DNA from: Desulfoprunum benzoelyticum
GTDB lineage: Bacteria > Desulfobacterota > Desulfobulbia > Desulfobulbales > Desulfocapsaceae
Direction: 5' to 3'
NCBI RefSeq assembly: GCF_014201505.1
Contig: NZ_JACHEO010000023.1
Span: 1-48,396 of the forward strand
Length of the DNA: 48,396 bases
This document shows positions 7,489 through 15,856 of the stretch, piece after piece. Below the pieces are notes generated by a model. It was not told the DNA's origin and searched no databases. It saw only the letters and a program-made list of their open reading frames with translations. Each line of letters begins with the position of its first letter. Within the stretch, counting starts at the first letter, position 1. Made by a program: the position numbers and the translations under genes.

Positions 7489-8271
7489 TCAGTCCGGTAA
7501 AACGGCGCGGCCAAACAGCGGCAGGGTTACTGCCAGGTCACCCTCGAAAAAATAGTCGGCAAGGGGATCACGGCGGCGATAACTGGCAGCGGAGAGGGCG
7601 GTCTCGCGGTTGAATTCGTACACCAGTCCGCCCCGGTCCTTGACGAGTGCCGGGAAACCGGCGGCTGGATAAACGCCGGCGGAGGTGCCAATGACCAGCA
7701 GCAGGTCGCAACCGGCGAGCAGCTCTTCGATCTGCCCGAGGCTTCTCACCTGTTCGCCGAACAGGACAACGTTGGGTTTATAGGGATACCTGCATCGTTC
7801 GCACGCAGGCACTTCAGCCATCCGGTAGTGGACCTCGGTTACCTGAACGGTATGGCCGCACTGTAGACAGTGCAGGTGCTGATGATCGCCGTGAATCTCG
7901 AAAACATTCCTGCTCCCGGCCGCCTGATGCAGATTGTCGACGTTCTGGGTGATCAGTCCCTTGAGGAAACCATTTTTCTCGAGTTCGGCAAGTACCCTGT
8001 GTCCTGTGCTTGGCTTTTTGCCGATCAGTCCTCTGCCCATTTCGCGGTACAGCTTCCAGGCTTTGTGCGGATTGTGGAGAAAGACGTCGAGGGTGGCGTA
8101 TTCATCCGGCGAGAAGACGGTCCAGACTCCACCCGGGCTGCGGAAGTCGGCGATACCGCTGGCAACGGAGATACCTGCGCCGGTGAGTGCGGCGGCGGAC
8201 CGGGCCTGTCTGAATTTCGTCACCGCTTCTTCGAGGTGGTTTTCGTTTTTGCCGGGGGTGATAGTCTTCAT
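7489..8271 (-). CDS. Sir2-family NAD-dependent protein deacylase
   Basis: A 260-residue sirtuin. The NAD-binding motifs are GAGISVASGIADFRSPGG (about residue 30), TQNVDNLHQAAG and GTSAGVYPAAGFP. The catalytic His is in IHGDHQHL. A four-Cys zinc site is present: CLQCG and CERCRY. It removes acyl groups from lysines using NAD+. The start ATG 8271 overlaps the stop of the upstream esterase gene (ATGA), indicating translational coupling, so it is preferred over a longer frame that would extend 14 residues into that gene. It converges with the DJ-1 gene; no clear terminator lies in the 100 bp between them. Confidence 0.92.
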   Translation of the reverse strand: MKTITPGKNENHLEEAVTKFRQARSAAALTGAGISVASGIADFRSPGGVWTVFSPDEYATLDVFLHNPHKAWKLYREMGRGLIGKKPSTGHRVLAELEKNGFLKGLITQNVDNLHQAAGSRNVFEIHGDHQHLHCLQCGHTVQVTEVHYRMAEVPACERCRYPYKPNVVLFGEQVRSLGQIEELLAGCDLLLVIGTSAGVYPAAGFPALVKDRGGLVYEFNRETALSAASYRRRDPLADYFFEGDLAVTLPLFGRAVLPD

Positions 8272-8948
8272 CGCAAGGATCGACAGGTCGTCGATAGAAG
8301 GCTCTGCAGCCATTGGGAAATGTCGTCGATCTGGGCCGGGCAGACCGAATGTTCCATCGGATAGTTCTGATAGCTCACCCGGTAGCCCTCCTGGATCAGG
8401 CGGGCCACAGCCGTCCGGCCAAGCTGCTCGGGAACGACCGGGTCGTGCAAGCCGTGCTGGACACTGATCGGGATCTCCTTGTTGACGGCTGTATATTCAA
8501 GGGTATCGGCAGTGGCCAGATAGGTGGACATGGCCAGCAGGCCGCCGAGCGGCTTGTCGTGACTGAGAACGACCTGGTAAGCCACCGCCCCGCCCTGGGA
8601 AAAACCGGCAACAATGATCCGCCGGCTGTCGATGCCCCGGTCGAGTTCCCGGTCGATAAAAGCGTTGATCGATCGGGCCGATGCCATGAGGCCCTCGCTG
8701 TCTATCTTGCGGTTGATCTGCATTTCCATGATGTCGTACCAGGCCGGCATGACATAGCCGCCGTTGATCGTCACCGGTATCGCCGGCGCATGGGGAAAGA
8801 TGAATCGTATTGCCGCTGTAACGGGTAATTGCAGTTCAGGGATGATCGGCGCGAAGTCGTTGCCATCCGCCCCCAGGCCGTGCAGCCAGATGACCGTGCT
8901 GTCGGGACTGGGGCTCGTTTCTTTCTCAATGGCCGGTAAAAGTGTCAT
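8268..8948 (-). CDS. Alpha/beta-hydrolase carboxylesterase (phospholipase/carboxylesterase family)
   Basis: A 226-residue serine hydrolase of the Abhydrolase_2 / YpfH group. The N-terminal WLHGLGADGNDFAPI forms the oxyanion-hole region. The nucleophile elbow is GFSQGGAVAY (Ser about residue 122), the acid is in QHGLHDPVVP, and the His in MEHSVCP. No signal peptide is visible, so it is probably cytosolic. The likely reaction is hydrolysis of short-chain carboxylic esters; the substrate is not predictable. It is the first gene of a two-gene unit with the Sir2 deacylase, joined by a 4-bp stop/start overlap. This might be an esterase/deacylase pair acting on acylated metabolites or proteins, which is speculative. 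Confidence 0.88.
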   Translation of the reverse strand: MTLLPAIEKETSPSPDSTVIWLHGLGADGNDFAPIIPELQLPVTAAIRFIFPHAPAIPVTINGGYVMPAWYDIMEMQINRKIDSEGLMASARSINAFIDRELDRGIDSRRIIVAGFSQGGAVAYQVVLSHDKPLGGLLAMSTYLATADTLEYTAVNKEIPISVQHGLHDPVVPEQLGRTAVARLIQEGYRVSYQNYPMEHSVCPAQIDDISQWLQSLLSTTCRSLR

Positions 8949-9390
8949 CGTTGCTCTCGTCTGGTGTGATCGGTTTGCTGTTCAGCCGGGTGTCAATAAT
9001 AAGAAGGGATTGTATCACAGTCCTCTGCCTGCTCGCCATTCTTTCTAATGACGAGATCAGATTCGACCGCCGTTGTTTCAGGTGCCGGACGTCGATGCCG
9101 CAGGAAGCTGAAATACCCGGGCGTGCTTCATCGTCCGACCAGAAAAAATATAGGCGATGCTGTAGCAGCCATTATTTCTGTCTGTCGGTAACCAATTGCG
9201 GAGTGGATCTGGAACTGCCATGCTTCCCGGCAACTGATTTCATGGAGAATTGAATCAAACCTGTGATAGGTGTTAGAATTTGTTGTTGTTGGTAACTATT
9301 GAAGAAAAGACCGCCTTTTTTGACACGTTGGGTAACATGTCCCAGTACGTTAGCAGTGCTGCGATGCAGAAACCGTATCGAAAGAGAGGG
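8949..9390. other. Divergent intergenic region with a putative promoter
   Basis: No gene is supported. On the plus strand TTGAAT (9250-9255) and TAGAAT (9274-9279) are separated by 18 bp, a plausible sigma-70 promoter for the regulator at 9391. The same spacer holds the partial palindrome AACCT-N5-AGGT, a possible operator. Confidence 0.4.
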
Positions 9391-10332
9391 ATGTCGATGG
9401 CTGAGGGGAAGGACAGTACGTATCTGACGACGCGGGAGGTTGCCGCCTTTCTCAATATCAACGAGAAGATGGTCTATTATCTCGTTAACGATAAAGGGCT
9501 GCCGGCAACCAAGATCACCGGGAAATGGCTGTTCCCCCGGCGTCTGGTCGAGGAATGGCTGGAGACCCATGTCCTCAACGTGCAGCGGACGGGAATCGAT
9601 CGCTCTTCCAATGACGGGATCCTGTTGATGGCCGGGAGCGACGACCTGCTGCTGCAGAAGGTCCTTTCCCAGTTCTACAAGAAAGGGCTGGGGACGGTGT
9701 TCTTCGCCAATCTCGGCAGCATGGGCGGACTGAAGAGCCTGCGGCTGGGGTTGTGCCATATCGGCACCTGTCATCTGCTCCAGGATGACAATGCCGAGTA
9801 CAATTTCGATTTTGCCCGGGAGGAACTGGACCGGGCCCCGGTCTTCGTCAATTTCAGCAAGCGTGAACAGGGGATTCTGCTGCAGAAGGGCAATCCCAAG
9901 GGCATTCATTCCATCGTCGACCTGGCGAAGAAGGGGGTGCGTATCGTCAACCGGCAGCTGGGGACCGGCACCCGACTGCTGCTCGATTACGAGATCTCCA
10001 GGTCGGAGATTTCCGCCAGCCAGATTGAAGGGTATGAGGTGGAGGTCTCCCGCCATATGGACGCCGGGCTCGAGGTCCTGTCCGGTCGGGCCGACGCAGC
10101 TCCGGCGATCAGGGCGGTGGCCGGGCTGCTCGATCTCGATTTCCTGTCGCTGCGCTGGGAGCGCTACGATCTGCTGATTGCCAGGGAACGTTTTTTTGAG
10201 AAGGGAATTCAGGATTTTATCGGGCTGTTGCACGAGAAGGAGTTCAGATCGCTTGCCGAGACGTTTACCGGATATGATATCTCCCTCTGCGGCAAGATGA
10301 TTTTTCCAGACAATTTAAAATTGAAGGAGTAG
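9391..10332 (+). CDS. Regulator with excisionase-type HTH and periplasmic-binding-like domain
   Basis: A 313-residue protein. Residues 8-60 form an excisionase/MerR-like helix-turn-helix (LTTREVAAFLNINEKMVYYL, then a KITGKWLFPRRLVEEWL wing). The rest, from about residue 75, is a substrate-binding domain of the COG1910 type (PBP-like, related to ModA/TupA) without signal peptide. These proteins are thought to sense oxyanions and control nearby transporters. ATG 9391 follows a GAGAGGG ribosome site. The gene ends 3 bp before tupA, so it probably autoregulates a tup operon in response to tungstate or molybdate. The ligand is inferred from context only. Confidence 0.8.
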   Translation: MSMAEGKDSTYLTTREVAAFLNINEKMVYYLVNDKGLPATKITGKWLFPRRLVEEWLETHVLNVQRTGIDRSSNDGILLMAGSDDLLLQKVLSQFYKKGLGTVFFANLGSMGGLKSLRLGLCHIGTCHLLQDDNAEYNFDFAREELDRAPVFVNFSKREQGILLQKGNPKGIHSIVDLAKKGVRIVNRQLGTGTRLLLDYEISRSEISASQIEGYEVEVSRHMDAGLEVLSGRADAAPAIRAVAGLLDLDFLSLRWERYDLLIARERFFEKGIQDFIGLLHEKEFRSLAETFTGYDISLCGKMIFPDNLKLKE

Positions 10333-10335
10333 CAG

Positions 10336-11232
10336 ATGAAAAGATTGAAATGGGTAGTGATTGGAGTTTACCTGCTTGTCAGCGCCACCATCGGCAGCGC
10401 CATGGCGGAAGCCAAGGTACTGACGATGTCGACCACCACCAGCACCGAGTCTTCCGGACTGCTTGACGTCCTGCTGCCGGAATTCAAGAAGGACACCGGC
10501 ATCGATGTCAAGGTCCTGGCCAAGGGCACCGGGGCGGCGCTGAAGGATGGGATGGACGGCAATGTCGACGTGGTGTTCGTCCATGCCAAGCAGAAAGAGG
10601 CGGATTTCGTCGACAAGGGTTTCGGCACCCAGCGCTATGCCGTCATGCACAATGATTTCATCATCGTCGGCCCGCCGGCGGACCCGGCCGAGATCAAGGG
10701 GTCGAAGGATTCGATCGAGGCCCTTCAGAAGATCGCCGCCGCCAAGGCGCCGTTCATCTCCCGCGGTGACGACAGCGGCACCCACACCAAGGAGCAGGAG
10801 ATCTGGGGCAAATCCTCGCTGAAACTGGTGGAAACGAGCCAGAAGCTGGTCATCTCCGGCAAAGAGGCCCAGGTCGTAGCGAAGAAACCCGAAAACTCGG
10901 ATGCATGGTACTACTCGATCGGCCAGGGCATGGGCAAGACCCTCACCTTTGCCGATGAGAAAAACGCCTATGCCATCGCCGACCGCGGCACCTATATCGC
11001 CTACAAGTGGGGCAAGACCCCGGCGGTCGATCTCGACATCCTCTTTGAAGGCGATGAGACACTGGCCAATCCCTACGGTGTGATCCCGGTCAATCCGAAA
11101 AAATTCCCCCACGTCAAGTACGATCTGGCCCAGCAGTTCGCCGACTGGCTGATCTCGGCCCGGGGGCAGAACGTCATTGCCGATTTCAAGCTTGAGGGGA
11201 AACAGTTGTTTTTTCCGGATGCGATCAAGTAA
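10336..11232 (+). CDS. tupA: Tungstate ABC transporter, substrate-binding protein TupA
   Basis: A 298-residue secreted binding protein with an N-terminal signal peptide (about 24 residues, cut near SAMAEA). The mature start has STTTSTESSGLLD, the TTTS motif characteristic of TupA, which supplies oxyanion contacts. GRxxSGT-like RGDDSGTHTKEQEIW is also family-typical. It binds WO4 2- in the periplasm and delivers it to TupBC. It follows the regulator with a GAAGGAG ribosome site. A strong terminator at 11262-11294 separates it from tupB, so the binding protein is likely made in excess. Tungsten is used by some formate dehydrogenases, which fits the FDH genes nearby. Confidence 0.92.
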   Translation: MKRLKWVVIGVYLLVSATIGSAMAEAKVLTMSTTTSTESSGLLDVLLPEFKKDTGIDVKVLAKGTGAALKDGMDGNVDVVFVHAKQKEADFVDKGFGTQRYAVMHNDFIIVGPPADPAEIKGSKDSIEALQKIAAAKAPFISRGDDSGTHTKEQEIWGKSSLKLVETSQKLVISGKEAQVVAKKPENSDAWYYSIGQGMGKTLTFADEKNAYAIADRGTYIAYKWGKTPAVDLDILFEGDETLANPYGVIPVNPKKFPHVKYDLAQQFADWLISARGQNVIADFKLEGKQLFFPDAIK

Positions 11233-11261
11233 GACCTTTTAAACCGAACCGTTGTGTCGAG

Positions 11262-11294
11262 GGGAGAAACGAAGTCTCTGTTTCTCCCTTTTTT
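11262..11294 (+). terminator. Intra-operon Rho-independent terminator between tupA and tupB
   Basis: Perfect 9-bp stem GGGAGAAAC/GTTTCTCCC, 9-nt loop, then six T. It is positioned to attenuate transcription into the permease gene. Confidence 0.85.
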
Positions 11295-11377
11295 ATCTGG
11301 GGAATTGCTGGAAAGCCGGTCAAGGTTCACGCCTGCGCTGCCGGCTTTTCAGTTCCCATTTCTGATTGGATCGCGGC

Positions 11378-12082
11378 ATGGAACTGTTACGTGACAGTGT
11401 GATCTCAGCTTTTCTGCTGCTGATGCAGCTCGACCCGGAATTGCTGTTCATCATCTGGGTGTCAATCAAGGTTAGCGGTCTCTCGACCCTGGCCGCTGCC
11501 GCCCTCGGCATCCCCGCCGGCCTGGTGCTGGCCCAGGCCGTCTTTCCCGGCAAGCGCTTCGTCCTCACCTGCCTCAACACCCTGCTGGCCCTGCCCACCG
11601 TCGTCATCGGTCTGGTCGTCTACGCCTTCATCTCCCGGCGGGGGACATTCGGTTCCTTCGGCCTGCTCTATACCCAGGAGGCGATCATCATCGGCCAGAT
11701 CATTCTCATCGTTCCCCTGGTGACGAGCCTGACCATCGCCGCCGTCAGCAAGCTCGATGAGCGCTACCGCATGTCGGCGATGACCCTTGGGGCCGATCGC
11801 TATCAGGCGGCCCTGGTGATCTTCCAGGAGGCCCGGTTCGGCATCGTCGCTGCCGTCGTTGCCGCCTTCGGGCGGGTGATCGCCGAGGTCGGGATCGGGA
11901 TGATGCTCGGCGGCAACGCCAAGGGCTTCACCCGGACGATGACGACCGCCATGGCCCTTGAATACGACAAGGGGGAGTATGTCCTCGCCGTCGCCCTGGG
12001 CGTCGTTTTGATGAGCATCGCCTTCGGTGTCAATATGCTGTTCCATTTTTTCCAGGGAAGGACCAGAACGGATGCTCTATGA
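11378..12082 (+). CDS. tupB: Tungstate ABC transporter, permease TupB
   Basis: A 234-residue inner-membrane permease with about five to six hydrophobic segments (for example WVSIKVSGLSTLAAAALGIP and TLLALPTVVIGLVVYAFI). The cytoplasmic EAA-type coupling loop is SAMTLGADRYQAALVIFQEA. The length is the family norm for TupB. ATG 11378 is preferred over a TTG four codons upstream. The stop overlaps the tupC start by 11 bp, indicating translational coupling. It forms the membrane channel for tungstate uptake. Confidence 0.9.
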   Translation: MELLRDSVISAFLLLMQLDPELLFIIWVSIKVSGLSTLAAAALGIPAGLVLAQAVFPGKRFVLTCLNTLLALPTVVIGLVVYAFISRRGTFGSFGLLYTQEAIIIGQIILIVPLVTSLTIAAVSKLDERYRMSAMTLGADRYQAALVIFQEARFGIVAAVVAAFGRVIAEVGIGMMLGGNAKGFTRTMTTAMALEYDKGEYVLAVALGVVLMSIAFGVNMLFHFFQGRTRTDAL

Positions 12083-13118
12083 ATTGATCGGTCTGGAAAA
12101 AATTCTTGGTGGGCGCAAGATTTTCGATATTGACAGATTTTCGATACGATCCGGGCGCATTTACTCTCTTACCGGGCCGAATGGCGCCGGCAAAACGACG
12201 CTGTTGAAAATTCTGGCCTTTATCGATCGGCCGACTGCCGGGGAGATACGGTTCTTTACAAAATCGGTTCTGCAGGTTGAAGGCGATCTGCTCGAGCTGC
12301 GGCGGCAGGTGGTGATGGTCGATCAGTCGCCGCTGCTGTTTACCGGCACCGTTATCGACAATGTCGAATTCGGTCTGAAGATGAGGAAGATCCCTGCCGC
12401 CGAAAGGAGAAAAAGGGCGATCGAAGCCCTTCAGCAGGTGGGGATGGAACGATTCGACCGGACTGAGGCCCATCGGCTTTCGGGGGGTGAGACCAAACGG
12501 GTGGCCCTCGCCCGGGCCCTGGCGATCAGACCGAAGGTCCTGCTGTGCGATGAACCGACGGCGAATGTCGACAGTGAACATCAGAAGATCATTCTCGATA
12601 TCCTTGCCGCTATCAACCGCCAGGACAAAACCTCTATCATCTTCTCTACCCATTACCAATCACTGGAACAGCAGTTGGCCCATTTCTGCCTGCACCTCCA
12701 GCATGGGCATCTCAGCGAGCATCAGGCCGACAATGTCTATCACGCCGAACTGATCGAGCGAGGGCAACGACGCTCATCCTGTCGGTTGGCGGAGCGGGTG
12801 ATCATCTCTGTGCCGACCCGGAGCATCCCGGCGGAACCGTTGTTCAACCTGAGAATCGATCAGGACAAGATTCGGCTGGCGGCAATCACCGGCGACCGGC
12901 AAACGGAAGGCAGCCTGGTGGAAGGACGGGTGGCCCAGATCAGGGAAGAAAACGGGGGCGTAGCGGTGAAACTCCATGCCGGGATCGTCCTCGATCTCAC
13001 GCTTTCGCCTGAAATTTACGCGGATCGGTCTCTCCGGGTCGGGGAGATTGTGGCTGTCGTCATCCCCGACGAGGCGGTGCACTGCATTCCGAACAGTGGT
13101 GACGTTCGCCCGGTATGA
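12072..13118 (+). CDS. tupC: Tungstate ABC transporter, ATPase TupC
   Basis: A 348-residue ABC ATPase. Walker A is GPNGAGKTT (about residue 37), the signature LSGGETKRVALARALA, and Walker B VLLCDEPTANVD. The last ~110 residues form an extra domain with a Mop/TOBE-like pattern (EGRVAQIREENGGVAVKLHAG), which may bind oxyanions and provide trans-inhibition. TupC proteins are often shorter, about 200-260 residues, so this extension is notable. It energises TupB. The ATG lies inside the end of tupB. Confidence 0.9.
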   Translation: MLYELIGLEKILGGRKIFDIDRFSIRSGRIYSLTGPNGAGKTTLLKILAFIDRPTAGEIRFFTKSVLQVEGDLLELRRQVVMVDQSPLLFTGTVIDNVEFGLKMRKIPAAERRKRAIEALQQVGMERFDRTEAHRLSGGETKRVALARALAIRPKVLLCDEPTANVDSEHQKIILDILAAINRQDKTSIIFSTHYQSLEQQLAHFCLHLQHGHLSEHQADNVYHAELIERGQRRSSCRLAERVIISVPTRSIPAEPLFNLRIDQDKIRLAAITGDRQTEGSLVEGRVAQIREENGGVAVKLHAGIVLDLTLSPEIYADRSLRVGEIVAVVIPDEAVHCIPNSGDVRPV

Positions 13119-13131
13119 GTTTTCTGGACAC

Positions 13132-13363
13132 TCACACCTTATCAATCAGGACCGAATAAACTTTCAGCAAAAGATACAGCCCTGCGGTACACAGGGCGGC
13201 AAAAGGCAGGAGCCGAAAGTAGAACTCCTTGACGGAAAGTTTATGCCCCTTTTGAAAATCGGCCGGATAGCCGATTTCGCCATTGTATACCTCGCGACTG
13301 GAGCCGAAAATTTTCTTCCAGAAAGAAAAGGATGACGACAAAAATGATGAGTACGGTAAGCAT
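13132..13363 (-). pseudogene. Small membrane protein gene, probably frameshifted
   Basis: Two adjoining minus-strand frames look like one small membrane protein. ATG 13363 opens MLTVLIIFVVILFFLEE, a good membrane segment, but runs out of frame. The neighbouring frame continues FWKKIFGSS and ends with LLPFAALCTAGLYLLLKVY, a second membrane segment, at stop 13132. A one-base indel around 13300-13325 would join them into a two-helix protein of about 75 residues. No family is recognised. It lies 13 bp beyond the end of the convergent tupC. It could be a pseudogene or a sequencing error, or the shorter 69-residue frame alone may be expressed. Confidence 0.3.
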
Positions 13364-13478
13364 GGGCTGATTCAGCGGTAAGCAACCCGACGACTCATGG
13401 CCGCCTTCTCCCGGCGTCCCCGCATATGGTGCAGAGACACCGCCGATAAAGGATCACTCCTTTCTCTCCTCATGCCCG

Positions 13479-14309
13479 CTACTGTTTGTAGATGATGGTC
13501 CCGACGTGTTCGCCGTTCAGGGCCCGGGTGATATTGCCCTCGACCAATCCGTTGATGATCTGCACTTTTTCTATGACCTCGCTGTTCTGTATGATTTCGA
13601 GGCAGGGGCGTTCGATCACCAGGTCGTCCATGTCCCGATCAAGCAGATCCTGGGCCCCGATCTCGGGTATGAAGGTCGCGTCCGGGTTCTTTTTCGGGTC
13701 ATCGGTGTACAGGCCATTTTCATCCTTGATGAAGAGAATGGTCCGGGATCCGATCAGATCGGCGAGGATCACCAGGCCGACATCGGTACGGTGGATCGGT
13801 ATGCGGCCGACTTTCGGCTTGAAGGCGAAATAATCGTACGGAGGCATGCCCTGCATGACTGGAATGATGTTTTCGGCAAAGTAGGTCGGCAGTTTGACGA
13901 TATCCGAATGAGATATCTTGATTCCTCCCCACGGCGACAGCAGGGTGGCGATCATCAGGGCATTCTGTTCGGAGATCGTGCTGCCGAATTTGGCGATCAC
14001 GCCGGTCGGCATCCCCATTTCCAGGCCAATGGTATAGATATGACGGCTTCTGGTACCCCCGCCGGTGGTGATCAACATCTTGTGATCCTGGCGGTTCCTG
14101 ACGATTTCCTTGAGGATCGCCGGCAGGGCCTTGACACCGCGATCGCAGACCGATTGGCCGCCGATCTTCATGATCGCGATATCCGGATACAGGCGCTCCT
14201 GTGGGGCAATTTCCAACTGGCCGATGAAATCCTTGCTCACCAGGCTCTCGCCCATCAAAACGCTTTTTACATGCAGCCGCTTGCCGTCCTTTTCCCGCAC
14301 TAAAGCCAT
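13479..14309 (-). CDS. Molybdenum storage protein homologue (MosA/MosB, amino acid kinase fold)
   Basis: A 276-residue member of the UMP-kinase-like amino acid kinase superfamily, matching in length and character the two MoSto subunits of Azotobacter vinelandii. Those store polynuclear molybdate (or tungstate) clusters in an ATP-dependent way. Visible features are the nucleotide-binding KIGGQSVCDRG near residue 48, ITTGGGTRSRHIYTIGLEMG, and the C-terminal nucleotide site FIKDENGLYTDDPKK. It differs from PyrH by the long N-terminal extension and the MoSto-like GGTRSRH loop. Only one subunit gene is present, downstream of a 65-residue gene, and it sits between the tungstate transporter and a ModA-like gene. 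Storage of Mo/W is therefore likely; UMP kinase is much less likely. Confidence 0.8.
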   Translation of the reverse strand: MALVREKDGKRLHVKSVLMGESLVSKDFIGQLEIAPQERLYPDIAIMKIGGQSVCDRGVKALPAILKEIVRNRQDHKMLITTGGGTRSRHIYTIGLEMGMPTGVIAKFGSTISEQNALMIATLLSPWGGIKISHSDIVKLPTYFAENIIPVMQGMPPYDYFAFKPKVGRIPIHRTDVGLVILADLIGSRTILFIKDENGLYTDDPKKNPDATFIPEIGAQDLLDRDMDDLVIERPCLEIIQNSEVIEKVQIINGLVEGNITRALNGEHVGTIIYKQ

Positions 14310-14348
14310 CTTCTCTCCCCTTGTTCCGTGGTTTTTTGATTGTTTCTG

Positions 14349-14546
14349 TTACTGATGTTTCGGGCCGCGCTTCAGGGCGACGAGATCGGATTGCGTGGCT
14401 TTGGCGATCTGGTCCAGTTCAACCTTGCGCAGGTGGTTGCCGTACACCTTCAGGTCAACCCCGGTGACCGCGATGATACGGTAGCGAGGGGTCTTCGCCC
14501 CATCTTTGGATTTCTGCCGTTCCCGGTAAAAAATTTGTCCAGCCAT
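14349..14546 (-). CDS. Small basic protein upstream of the Mo-storage gene
   Basis: A 65-residue basic protein (GQIFYRERQKSKDG, then RYRIIAVTGVDLKVYGNHLRK). I do not recognise a family. It has an excellent ribosome binding site (AGGGAGGAAGACC) and lies 39 bp before the storage-protein gene in the same direction, so it is very likely translated and co-transcribed. No signal peptide, membrane segment or Cys is present. By context it may assist or regulate Mo/W storage, but nothing in the sequence proves this. Confidence 0.65.
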   Translation of the reverse strand: MAGQIFYRERQKSKDGAKTPRYRIIAVTGVDLKVYGNHLRKVELDQIAKATQSDLVALKRGPKHQ

Positions 14547-14944
14547 GGTCTTCCTCCCTGATGATATTGTTTAAAAAACCGCATCTTTAAAATATAGAGC
14601 ACCGTGCCCGGGATGGCAAGGCCCATTCTGCTGTAATCTATGGTTATTGTAGGTAATATACGGTTTTTTCTGTGTGTGTATCTTCTTGGTATGCTAGATA
14701 AATCGGTGGGTTTTTTATTTCAAAAGGGCAGAGATGAAAGCGTGTGTAATCAAGCTGAGTCAACTCTCTTTTTTCAATACAACCCGTGTTGAATCTCAAT
14801 AAGATTGGTGATGGAAATATCAGCAATATGCGGCACAAACACAATATGAATCCAGATGTTATCTGATGATATTTTACGTCTCTTTTGTCGTTTGTTTTTA
14901 AGAATTCGGTTTTCGTTTCTGTCGTGGACCAAGGGTGACAAATT
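14547..14944. other. AT-rich divergent promoter region
   Basis: No gene is supported in these 398 bp. It separates the divergent Mo-storage unit (minus) and the TiaS-like gene (plus) and is clearly more AT-rich than its flanks, so promoters for both directions probably lie here. I could not fix a convincing -35/-10 pair. Confidence 0.4.
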
Positions 14945-15712
14945 ATGACACGAAGCCTCGGTATGATGAGAATTTTGATCGGTATCGATGACACCGATAA
15001 TCTCGACAGTCCCGGTTCGGGGACGGCGGCTGAGAATCTGGCGACGGCGCTGCAGCGCAACGGCCTGGCTCAATGTGACGGCATCACCCGTCATCAGCTT
15101 CTGGTTCACGACGACATTCCCTTTACCTCCCATAACAGCGCGATGTGCATCCCTGCCACATGTGAGGCCGGCAGAGTGGCAGACGTCATCTCCTTTGGTC
15201 GGTCATTTCTGGAAAAATCGTCGGCGGAAGGCTCCGATCCGGGTCTGTGTGTCGTCATTGATGACTTGGGCCTGGATAAAGATTCCCTGATATCCTTTGG
15301 CCAAAATGCCAAGCAGAAGATTCTCGACAAGCAGACGGCATATGCTTTGGCCGATACCCTCGGCGTGTCCCTCTCGGAACATGGCGGGACCGGGGGTGGG
15401 GTCATCGGCGCCCTGGCGGCAACCGGACTGAGGATGTGCGGCAATGACGGCCGTTACCGGGGATGGCACCAATTCGGCAATGCCGGCGAAGCGACGACGG
15501 TGGCGGAGCTGTGCCGCCATGACTGTGTTGATGCGGTGAGGGCAGATGACGGGCAGACCTTGGATGCCGATGAAATGGTTCTCTTCGCCGAGAACACGGT
15601 GAAAACGGTGTTGCTGGGAAATACGAGGGTCATTCCGGTGGTAAAGGCCACCGCCCGACAATCTGGCGCTTGTTGGACGACATTGACGAAGAAAGCGATG
15701 AAGCGGTTTTGA
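14945..15712 (+). CDS. TiaS-like protein (tRNA-Ile2 agmatinylcytidine synthetase N-terminal-like)
   Basis: A 255-residue protein whose N-terminus RILIGIDDTDNLDSPGSGT is the hallmark of the TiaS N-terminal domain family. The middle EHGGTGGGVIGALAATGLR is another conserved Gly-rich segment. Archaeal TiaS (over 400 residues) attaches agmatine to tRNA-Ile2. This bacterial protein lacks the OB-fold and zinc-ribbon C-terminal parts, so it cannot be assumed to modify tRNA. Short bacterial homologues are of unknown function. It is followed 144 bp later by a ModA-like binding protein in the same direction. ATG 14945 follows AAGGGTGA; ATG 14966 is an alternative. Confidence 0.65.
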   Translation: MTRSLGMMRILIGIDDTDNLDSPGSGTAAENLATALQRNGLAQCDGITRHQLLVHDDIPFTSHNSAMCIPATCEAGRVADVISFGRSFLEKSSAEGSDPGLCVVIDDLGLDKDSLISFGQNAKQKILDKQTAYALADTLGVSLSEHGGTGGGVIGALAATGLRMCGNDGRYRGWHQFGNAGEATTVAELCRHDCVDAVRADDGQTLDADEMVLFAENTVKTVLLGNTRVIPVVKATARQSGACWTTLTKKAMKRF

Positions 15713-15856
15713 ATGCCGCACAGCGCAGGGCAAGGCTGATTGTTGTAATTTTTGACCAGCTACTGCCGGAACCTTGGTAACGATGCATCCAGTCGACAGT
15801 TTCTATGGCTCCACTGGAGCTGAAATTTCGGAACTTACAATCAAGAAGGAGGTGTT

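Noticed and set aside
13479..14309. UMP kinase (PyrH)
   Set aside because: The N-terminal extension, length and GGTRSRH region fit the Mo-storage family better, and the context is metal transport.
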